A DNA stretch of 64,000 nucleotides, from the NCBI RefSeq assembly GCF_963676685.1, contig NC_092345.1:79363592-79427591 (forward strand), in the 5' to 3' direction. The position numbers and the translations under genes are program-made. The stretch's first letter is position 1, and every line of letters begins with the position of its first letter. The notes beneath the pieces were generated by a model. That model was given only the letters and a program-made list of their open reading frames with translations. It was not told the DNA's origin and ran no database searches. Positions 21,936 to 33,900 of the stretch are shown piece by piece. This stretch comes from Mytilus edulis. Its lineage: Eukaryota > Mollusca > Bivalvia > Mytilida > Mytilidae.

Positions 21936-24900
21936 CTGAAAGATTATAAAAAATGGTTGAAAAATTTAAATTGCAGATATATTCGAATTAATGTTTTACA
22001 AAATGTGAACTTATTTGGGTAAGATTCCTTAATTTCCATAATTTCAACAACTTTATCCCTCTTTGAAGTATTTTTTTTCCTTTGGATTATTTATAAGCGA
22101 ATATGAATTTTCAAATGCTTGTCGACAAATAACAGCGAAACAGCATTCCAAACCAACCATTTACGAAACAACGAAATGTAGAGCTACCTTTTCTCTGTTC
22201 ACTGTGTAAATATTAGTAACGTATTCCAAAAGGAACAAACTATCACACTTTCAAAACACATTTCTTTATTCATTACTTACATATATTAAACATTAATTGC
22301 AAAATGTATCATGTTGATACATCGAACCTTTATGCTTATTCTCTTTTTATATTATTTTTTTGTTAGAGCAAGTATGTTTCCATTACCATTTGTATTTTTG
22401 TATATAAAGTACCCTTTTTCCTATGAAATATTTACCTTCTGTAAAATTTCTATCTTGCTTGTTGTAAAACAGCTGTAAATAGAAGGAAAAACATAATTTC
22501 TATTCAACATCCTTAGTGCATAGAATTTAAACATATAAAATTATCTATAATTATCATTGTACTGCATTGTTTGTTAAGCTAAATCATGATTGTTTCTTTG
22601 TCATTGCTCCCTGAGGGATCTTAGTTGGAAAGAACATATATTGTATTGTATTGTATCGGCAGAGTGCATACTTCGCCACTACGAAATGATATTAAGAATC
22701 TTATTTCTGAAAAATTGATTGACCATTTGATTGTTTGTATCAATCAACAGCTATTATTCATTATTCAGCTTCATTTCACTCATTTTGGACTTAAATTTAC
22801 CTATGGAAATGGTTTGGAAATGGGATGTTGTTTCGTTAAAATTTGTTATTTCCTGTTTTGAAATTAATTGTATTGTGTTTTATTACATTATTTTATTAGT
22901 ATTGTTACCTTGTACGAACATTTGAGTGGTTATAACAATTGACCACGGCTGGATTTTCTTTAACATTATTTTTCAGTTACAGAATGCCTCACACATATGC
23001 TATCATTTCATTTAACAAAACTTTTCAGTAAAGAACGTATCTTGTTCAGTATCATTTTGTTTGATGGCACCATCATCATGTCTTGATTTAATCATAATGT
23101 ATATTTGATAGCACAAATCTTTCTGTTGTAAATAAACTCATCATAGATACCAGGACTACATTTTGTATATACGCCAGACGCGCGTTTCGTCTACAAAAGA
23201 CTCATCAGTGACACTCGAATCCAAAAAAGTTTAAAAGGCCAAATAAGGTACGAAGTTGAAGAGCATTAAGGACCAGCATTCCGAAAAGTTATTCCAAATA
23301 CAGCTAAGGTAATCTATGCCTGAGTTAGAAAAGCCTTAGTTTTTCAAAAATTCAAAATTTTGTAAACAGTTAATTTATAAATATAACCATATCAATGATA
23401 ATTCATGTAAATAAAGGCAACAGTAGTATACCGCTGTTCAAAACTCATAAATCCATGGACAAAAAACAAAATCGTTTCTGATATCAAAATTATTTTGCGT
23501 GCAAATATCATCGTAATAATTTAGAAATACAACTTACATCTTGGAATAGTTCTGGCAAAATTGACAAAATCTGCTGGCTGAGCATTGTTATCTATCGGGA
23601 CTATTGCTAAAACTGGCCTCCTGTTGGTTGAGGTCCTTCCTCCGGTTTGTTCAACATTCATAGGAACTATGGCAAAATTGGAATTTGATCTACCACCAGC
23701 TACTGTTTGTCTTTGTTCTGGTAATGTTGCTGCTGTTTGTCTTTGCTCTGGTAATGTTGCAGCTGTTTCGTCTATACCAGATGTCTGTGTTCTAATTGTT
23801 CTAGCACTCTCTGCTCTAGTATTCCTGATGTCATTATTTCTATTTCTCCTTGTATCCTGTGTACGAAATGTATCCACAGCTTGTACTTCGGTTTGTGTTC
23901 TACCACCAATATTCATTTCAGTGTCTCGAAACTCGCCTCTAGTTCTTCTAGTATTCTGTGTCCGAGATGTACCCACAGCTTGTAATTCGGTTTGTGTTCC
24001 ACCACCAATATTCATTTCAGTGTCTCGAAACTCGCCTCTAGCTCTTCTAGTATTCTGTGTCCGAGATGTACTCACAGCTTGTAATTCGGTTGGTGTTCTA
24101 CTACCAACAGTCATTTCAGTGTCACGAAACTCGCCTCTAGTTCTTCTAGTATTAGTTGTAATGGGCATTCTGGCTGCTCTACTGATTTGTGCTCTTGCTG
24201 GAAGTGCTCGGCCTTGTTGTGTCCTTATTCTTTGTATATCTTCCCTTGTTGGCATGCGTCTGATTTGACCCCTCACTGATAGTGGAAATTTTAAAACAAT
24301 GAAATTTGAAATTTATTTTAGTTCTGCAAGTTAGAGGTTATTGTTTTGTTTTTATTTGTCAGTTGGTTTTTTATTCAAATTCTATTTTTATTTGTTTGTC
24401 TGTTTGTTTCGATATTTTTTGCATTTATTTTTAGTAATAACAATCAGATAGACCGATTTTGAACGACAAATTAACAGAAATTATCATTACAATATCTTAT
24501 CCACAAGAGTCCTAAGAGTCTATAATTCGAAATTGGAAATTCAGAACCAAAATTGTTTCACACACAGGATAACTCAGAATGTTTTGCATGAATTTAGATG
24601 AAACAATATTAGAATGCAGACACACAATGAAATAGTTGTACATTTTTGAAAATTTGGGTTAATTAAGGGATATTCTTTTAGCAGAAAGTCTATGTACACC
24701 TGTTTCAGAGTAAAACTACGCCATAAACATGATATAGTATAATATATAAAACATATTAAACTTGTTTGTTAAATATATGGTAATACGACATTGATTAAGA
24801 AACATATAGGTCAATTGGCAATTATAACTAATAAGAACATCGAATTAAGAAATTTAAATGTTGAATCTGGAGTAATCCGTTTGAACACAAAACCAGAAGG

Positions 24901-27900
24901 AAAAACTTATATGCCGACTCCACATCCCCCTTACACTGTTTGGCAATACAAACATATATATTCGAATATTTCTCTGTAAAGCACTTTTAATATGTTAATT
25001 TAGTTCTCGTTTACCATATATTGTGTTGATCATTATTGGTATCGTAGCGATTTGGTACAATTAAACCTGATGACGATTTCGTCACCCTTTCCTTTTCATA
25101 GTGTTTACTTTGCAAAAATACTAGTAAGGTCTACGTGTTGTAAATATAAAATGTATTCTCCTGTAACCATCAGACTAGAAGAAAAAACGAGATTCGTCGG
25201 GAATTCCTCAAGTTGCGCAGCTAGAACAAATAAAGTATGATATTCACGCTTACAATTCAAAACAAGTATGACGCCAATTTGATAATTATAGTTTTCCGTA
25301 TCTTTAACAGAATAGCCGCATACATGTACTTGAATACCAACATTTCTCAAGTTAAATAGCTTAAAACAGGATACATATTCAACACAGTATCTTTTTGTAA
25401 CGACCTTATATCTTTTTACATACAACTGATAAAACAAAAATAAGAACATTTTGTATACATGCTTTTAACAAAAATATGTGGTCATCTCTCGATGCTGCAC
25501 CTTTGAGAACATGCAATGCCTTAGATAATGTTAACATATAGGTTCATCAATGTCATCTTTTTTCGAGCTTCAGAAAAAAATTACTCGAAGACAAAAATAT
25601 CAATGTTAATATAGTAGTCAAGTGTTCCATATTTCAGACCTACAACGTTTACGACCTTAAAAAATCTTTATGGTTTCGCACGGTTTATTTTGGCAATATT
25701 TATACATCTGAGAACACAGATATATCTTTGTCGTCTGCATAATACTGATTCTTGAGACAAACAAAGTCAAATACAAATGTATCTATAAAATTTTTATTAC
25801 CCTTTCGTATACAATACACAACAACTAATAATAATATGCTAAACGTGTAAAGTCTACTCTAAATTTTCTCATTGTTAATAATTGTTTCATTTTACATGAA
25901 TAATATTTCCAAAAGCACCTGACAAATAAACAGTTATTGGTTTAATACTATAAGTATCTCTTATATTAAAGGTGTCATACATGTTATTTTTCTCTAGATC
26001 TATTTCTTTAATATTCCTTAAATAAGAAGATCTATTTATTTCGGTTTTCCTTTTTCAAAGCATACCAAGACATCTTTGTTCGACAATTTTCCACTTTCAA
26101 GCATGACAAACAAGCATTCAATCTAACCATTTGGATTAAATGCAAGTTAGCATGTATAGTATGGATTTAAATCACATTATTGTATAGATATAAATATCAT
26201 ATCCCACATAGTATAATTGTCACTTATTGATTTTATTTTCTTATATATAATGAGCATTAAAAATGCAAGTTCATATTGTATATCAGATCAATGATGTTAA
26301 GATTCCGTCTCTATTAATGTTTCCCACAACAACCAAATACGTCACTTCCATCTAACCTTGATTGGTGCCTCCTATAATTAAAAATTATCAAATATTAAAA
26401 GGTGAACTCCCTACTCTAACAAAACCACAACTTTTAATTCTTAAGGATGTAGCTAGGTGAGATTTATAAAAAAGAGCGTTACTAAAGGAACAAAATTAGA
26501 TAAAAAATATTGATCGGATATGGAACTCCTCTTTTGCGATTTTTTTTAATGGTGGGAAAAGACTGATTCGGACTTTTGTCATATATTTAGCATTTGCAAT
26601 ATTTGGGTCTCAAATTGATGGTCTTCTATAAACGGAAAAGTGGGTGATACGAGCAAGTGTCGTATGAAAAAAACATAAGAAGTCCGAACATACGACAAAA
26701 AACTCCTAAACCTGACCTAAGTACATCCTTAAACTTATATTATGACATTCTCAATAATTATATGAACGTGAGTAATATACTATGATAGTTACAGACCTTA
26801 AGTGTATAAACATTACAAAAGGACAAACTTTTTTTCTTTTATTTGTTCAATTGCGACAGTCTACACATTCAAACATATTTTTTTTAAATTCTATTGTGAA
26901 ATGTCTCGTACGTATAATAAACAGATTGCCTTGAAAAAGTAGTAAAAAATATTGCACAACGAGACCTTATCAACAGAATCCAAACAAACAGTTAAACACG
27001 TCACTGGAAAAGAGAAGAACTCTTACCGGATGTTCCAAGCGATGGCATTGTGAACTGTGGATCTAGTCCAAGAAAACTTATCAGTTCATTTTCTAGACTA
27101 GGTGCACCTAGAAAGCAAGCCAAAGAAGATATTAAAAGCAACTAGAACTGGTTAAAAAGCATGTTTATTCAATGGAAATCTTTTTTGTATTAACCTGTTT
27201 CCTATACATTATCAACTTAGAGAAAAGAAAACAAATTATTTGTAGTCAAATTAAAATTTAAGTACAAAAGTAGAAAAGTCTGATATGTATATGCCAAAGT
27301 TATTTTAAACAAAATAAGTTATCCGTCCAAATTTTTACTTTCTGTAATTTCATTTCTTGATTGGAATATATTTTTCGTTTCTTTACAAATTCTGTATTAT
27401 AGTTTGTTTATCTGTTGCTATAGCAGTCAAGTTTAATTCAAAAAATTCTTCAAAAAAAAAACGTAATAAGTCTCGTTCAGTCTGTGTCTTTTTAGTTAAC
27501 ATTTTTTTCATTCAATTTCAAAATATACATTTGTATAACGATAATCACATTTTTTTGCAATGACCGAAACAAAGTCAAACGTTACGGTTATAGTGTCCTT
27601 TTTTAAGTGAATATGTAAAAAATCAAAACGACATTTTTGCAGTCACTTTTTATGTATCCAAAATCACACGTAAAACCTTTAGTTACACACGTAATTTTTG
27701 CAAATTGTTTTTACTTTTTTGCCATAATTGAATTCAAATTGTTTAGTTCATATTTTTTGACTTCATTAATATTTCAACAGACAATTTTTTTACGTTACAA
27801 CCTAGCAATACGGAAAATATTTACAAACATTGAGAAATATAGGCGATTTAAGTTAGTTTATGAGCCTTCGAACATGTTAATCCTAGTGCTACGTTGAATG

Positions 27901-30900
27901 TAATCAGAAAGATTCCATGTATATATAAACATAACTTAATAATGACAAAGGATAAGGAAAAAACAGTCTACACGTGAATTTAATACCAAAACTTGGTGGT
28001 AAAACTCACCGTCAATCTACACGTGAATGGTAAATTAAGACATGTTATATAGCATTAGGTAGGGGTGGTAAAATCGCTGGTCAAATTGACCGTTAATCTA
28101 CATGTGAATGTTAAATTAAGACGTGTTACATAGGTGATGGTTAAAATCACTGGCCAATTTGACCGTCAATCTACACGTGATTGTTAAATTAAGTCTTGTT
28201 ATATATAATTACATAGGTGGTGGTAAAAATCGTTGGTCAAATTGACCGCCTATCTACACGTGAATGGTAAATTAAGATGTGTTACATAGGTTGTGGTAAA
28301 AAAAATACTGGACAAATTGACAGCCAATCTCAACGTGAATGTTAAATTAAGACTTGTTATATATATATATATTTACATAGGGGGTAAATATTACTGGTCA
28401 AATTGACCGCCAATCTACACGTAAATATAAGTGATACAGGGAATTATAAACTGTCAGTATCTTATTTGTCATATGGTGATTATTTGGATCACTGGTCAGA
28501 TGACTGCTTCAAACCCTACCCTTCCCCTAAAAAATCATTCACAAATACGCATCTGTTATCGTTATAAACAATATTTTCTGTTTATTGCCAGATGATACAA
28601 CTTAAGGTAGCACAATACAAAGATTTGTTCACTCCCAGTCAGACAACTTTAAATTGATGTAATTCATTTAATCCTTCTTTATATATTATAAATGAGGTAC
28701 CAAAAGAATGAAGAAAGATTCATCTTTCAAATTGTGATAATTTCATTATGACATAATTATTACATAATTAATTATTATGTAATAAGTTGCTATATTGTGA
28801 TGTCCATACTTGAATGAATTTAGCGTCTTTGTTCTTCATAGCATCCAAAACATTTAATAGATTCTGGTACAAAACAGCTTGACCTCCAAAACTGTGTCTC
28901 AGATTTCCAAAAACATCAATAGAACAAATTTTATACCCAATTGAATTTAGTGGTCTCTTATGAATTATTGTTGCAAATTTCATTGTAGATTTATGAGAGA
29001 ATGAAATACAATAGGAAAAATCTGAGACACAGTTTTGGAGGTCAAACTGTTGCAAGAATCTATAAAATATTTTGGGATGCTATGAATAACAAAGAAGCTA
29101 AATTCATTCAAGTATGGACATCACAATATGGCAACTAATTACATAACAATTAATTATGTAATAATTATGTCATAATGAAATTATCACAATTTGGAAGATT
29201 AATCCTTCTTCTTTCTTTTGGTACCTCATTTATAAAATTTAAAGAAAGATGAGTGGAATTACATCAGTTTAAAGATGTCTGGTTGGGGATGGAAAATCTT
29301 TGTATTGTGCTACCTTAAGTATTCCCTTTTAAAGTTCGTTATTATACTTTTCCAAACCACAAAATACATGTCCTAATTTGTAACAATCATTCCTAACTAT
29401 TGTGTTAACTTTTATAATAAAAAATATGTACAGTGTCCCTCATATATTCAACATGTTTAACTATCATTTAAAATATATTAAGTGCAAAAGTGCATGAAAA
29501 GGTAACAGTTTTAATTAGGAATAAGATGAACAATGGACTCTAATCGCAAAACTGCTTCTCAAGGCAATTTTCAACTATAGTTACTGAACCTATTTAGACA
29601 ATTGGTGGATTTTTATTAGCTAATTGAAGTCAATTGAGATGCAAACAAAATATTCTAGAAAACAGTTTTGAACAATTAAAGTAAATAACAGCTTTGATTT
29701 TTTAAATACATCATCCTATAAGCATTGCCCCCCCCCCCCCCACTCATAGCTTTAAACTATAAGAAAATGCAATGCTCCCATTATCATAACCATACTGAAA
29801 ATGTGTTCATTCTGATATAAAATAGAACTAACTGATAGAAAACTTAACAGGTTTCAAACAAGACCCACTGTTGTTGTTATAGACGGCATAGAAACTGTTT
29901 GCTTCAATGAATGGATTCGTATGGATTCGTATTGATAATGAAAATAAGCATAAACAAATATTTGCTAACAATTACGTCATTTGGTCTATGGGCGATGGTT
30001 GTCTCATTGGAAATCATACCACATCTCCTTATTTTATATAAGTATTATTTTTTTGTAAATATGAAAAACCTAACTTACTGACAGATCGTAGATAATGGTA
30101 ACTATGATTGATCGTTATCACATGTTAACTAGTTAATATTTTTTCATGTCAGATTTAAGTATCCCTAAGATCAATTGCTTTATTTTGTTAACCACTCCCA
30201 TGATCAATTTAAGCTGATCCAATAAAATCATTCATAGTAAACATATTGCAATGAGGAGACGAGTTATGCAATGAAGGTTTTGAGACGAGCTAAGCAGAGT
30301 AATACAAACAAAGAAATGGAGCTACTCTAGACCCAAAATTATCGTTTTAAAAACACACTCAAAATCCTGAAAACTCGTCGAGTAATAGTTTTGTATATTA
30401 AAAAATACTCGGGTTATAGTAAGATATTCGGGTTATAGTAAAATATGAAGGATGGGGTCAGTTATATAGAAACAAATATACTTACTTGGACAAGGTAGAA
30501 ATAGGATATATTAGACAATGCCGTCCATGGCAGTAAGTATTTAAAGACAAAGCTTATCACAATGTTTGTACGTTTCCATATATGAAGATAGTATTATAGA
30601 AAGATCAGAAATACAGCACACAACCAAATGCCATATATAGCCAACGGTTATAAAAGTTAAAGAAAACACAGTACAGCAGACAGGTTTTAAGTAAAAGACA
30701 AGAAAAAGGTTGCACAAAATATAAATAAAGGTTGGCAATGTTACGGAAAGGCAGAATATATAATAAAACGCAGTTGGTCACCAATGAAAGAAAATAGTAA
30801 CTCAGAACAAAAACATTTCTAAACAGAGGATATTTTTTAACATCGATTTAATCTGTCGTAGAGGATATACAAAAATTGTGATTTGTTGGTACAACAAAAA

Positions 30901-33900
30901 ATCACTTTTCTATTTAGGTGTTGAAATTTAATATAAGAACTTTTCTAGCAATTTGTAAGCAAGCACGCCTTCTGTAAGAATGAAATAGCTTTCTTCTATA
31001 TCTACTTAATAATTTACTAACTAACCCCAACCTAGTGTTGGTATACCTTTCATATGTTCCTCAATGTTAATAGTACTTTTATTAACTACTAAATATTTGT
31101 TAAGATTTGTGATACGAGATAACAGATGTATCAATTGTTGTACAATAATGTGTTGAAGGAAAACGTCTACTTTTTGTTATTTAATAATCAAAATGTATCT
31201 TCTTTCTCTTTACAATACCGATACATCTATATCAACGAACATTTTTCTACATTCGAACCAGTTAACTAATATGTTTCTAAATCTCTCACTTAATTAAGAA
31301 ATACTCCTGTCGAAAAAAAAATCCACTTGATGGATACTTCAAATTGTTCCAAAGATACATTTAAAACTGGTTAGAACATAGTTTGTGTTAGTATTATAAT
31401 AAATTACCAAACATATTAGCCATTCCCGCCCTACCACCAAAATTAGACATCACCGGTAGACTTCCGGCATTTGAGCTAGCTGAAGGCTGGTTGCTTCCTG
31501 AAGCGCCAGGAAACTGATTCATCGCTGCAAATGCGCTTGTACCCATACCGTTTCCTGTGGTCTGTGCTGTTGAAGCTGCGCCATTTGTTCCCGTTGTAGA
31601 ACCAGCGCCCTGTGTACCGAATTGCATTCCTTGTGAACCAAATGGGTTTGCTCCCTGTGAACCGAATGGATTTCCTCCCTGTGAACCGAATGGATTTGCT
31701 CCCTGTGAACCGAATGGATCTCCTCCCTGTGAACCAAATGACATTCCTGCAGCGCCTGGATTTGATCCCATTCCCTGCATCATTGGAGAAAACATTCCAT
31801 CGAGACCCCCTAAACCAGGCATCATTCCACCGGAACCAGCAGTAGCTCCATTGGTTCTTGATGAGGTTGAACTTGCTCCAGTCGTTCCTGTTGTCGAACC
31901 AGTTGTTGAAGCTCCATTTCCAGACATTCCTTGTTGTCCCATACCAAAGCTATTCATTCCAGGTGGCATCCCTCCAAAACCTCCGGGCATCATTCCACCC
32001 ATACCGCCCATACCTCCTGGTGGCATACCGCCCATTCCACCAAGCGGCATTCCTCTCATACCACCCATTCCTCCAGGTGGCATTCCACCCATACCTCCAG
32101 ACATCATTGGAGGTAAAAACATTCCATTCATTGGGTTGTTACCTCCGAAACCATTTGGTGACATACCGGCCGCACCACCTTGTGTCGCTCCAGACAGACC
32201 ATTCATGCCTGAAGTCATTCCAGACTGGCCTGTCGTACCTTGTGTCATTCCAAACGAGCTTATATCTGGCATTCCAGACCAAAGAGTATTTGAACTCGGT
32301 GCTGAAAATATGTTAATTTAACCTTTTTTAGTTTTTTTAGTAATACCGTCAAGTCATGCAAAGGTATGAAACAATAACTTCGATACCAGAAGAAAGCCGT
32401 GTAGAATCGAAAGCTTTTCGAGAGGTATGCTCGCTTTATTTTATAAATGCATCACAAGACTAATAAGATATGCATATGTCTGTGACCATAATATTTCTTT
32501 GAATGTTAATCAAGTTAGAATATAGAGATTTTGTTAATTCCCTCAACCCACTAAAACGGAAACATAAACAGAAGATGTGGTATGATTGCAAATGAAAAAA
32601 ACTTTTCACAATAAACCAAATGACATATAAATTAATAACTATGGTCACCGGAAAGTATTGCTGCACACACCTTCTTCCTCTTTTATTGTTTAACGGTAAG
32701 TTATTGTTATATATCAATATCGCACTAGAATCACGTTCATTGTTCGCAATTTTGTAATTTATCTGGCAATCCATCTTATTTGATTCGAGTGCCACTGACG
32801 AGTCTTACAAAGACGAAACATTTGCTTTGCTTATATAAAGAGTCAGGTACCGTTGATGTATATTCCATTATATATCACTTTCCATATCATAATTAAAGAA
32901 CGCAGTTATATATTTTATCGTGATTCTTGGAATTTAGAATTGACGACATACGTCATGGGTCTTGAATTTGGTATTACTATGTATTTTCTATGTACTTCTT
33001 AAACACTGGGGATGTTCATGAATAATTGTTATAACCACCATTTTTAGTTTTAATGCTGTATAAAAAAAAACATTTTTGTAACATTCTTGTACATATTCCA
33101 AGAGCTTCATGGCTTTAACCACAAACAGATCAAAATGTATGAAGAATCAACTAACAAGAGGAAGACTTGACACTGTCTTATCAGACAAGACTGATGAATT
33201 ACTTATTTTCTTTGGAATAACAAAGCTATTTTTTTAATTCAGCATCTTTTCAAACTATTTATCCATATACAAATCTCAGTTGATAAAAAGACACCAAATT
33301 GTAAAATTTACGGCATATATACAAACACAAATGACGTCATAGTCAACATTACAAAAAAAGAATGCAATCAAATACTTTAAGGGCAAATAGAATAATATTT
33401 CATTAATTTTTTTGAATGCTACGTTGTGTTGTATGAAACTAACAGTTCTGCTTATCTTATTTCCCCAGTTTAAAAAAAGTGTTCTAGACGCATACGAAGT
33501 AATACAAATGATTGTTTTGCTCTACTTAATTGTGTTGATTATATTTTTTTCGGAAAGCCATGATTAATCAGTCAAAGGTTCATAAAATGTTTAATATAAG
33601 ATATTATTAACTTAAATTTAAACAAGTAGTATGTTGGGGTGGTGGAGGGGTCCAATTAATGGCGACATGAGTTGGATGGGGGCAGTCAAAAAAATAATAT
33701 TGCTAAAAATGTACACTAATGGTCAGGACCGGTTCACTGAACTTAAGTTGGTTGACTTTGCAATACTAACACTACAGTTAATATACATCATTTTGTTCAC
33801 GGTCATGTCAATAATGTCACCCCATATGGAATTTTCTGACCCCATACATATCGTATTAGGTTACTAGCACAGTATGCAACTAAAAATATATGTATAATTT

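Noticed and set aside
22592-22625. Possible last exon after CCCTCAG near 22613 on the minus strand
   Set aside because: The pyrimidine tract is interrupted by an earlier AG and the encoded tail is only about ten residues; the acceptor at 21936 is much better.
29729-29742. Poly(C) run as a regulatory or G-quadruplex feature
   Set aside because: A single uninterrupted homopolymer; more likely a slippage tract or base-calling artefact.
30060-30110. Candidate exon with the donor TGTCA|GTAAGTTAGG
   Set aside because: The donor is good, but no acceptor gives a phase-1/1 exon and there is no pyrimidine tract.
33631-33867. 78-codon plus-strand ORF with MLGWWRGPINGDMSWMG
   Set aside because: No signal peptide, domain, splice site or repeat homology; antisense in an intron and short enough to be chance.
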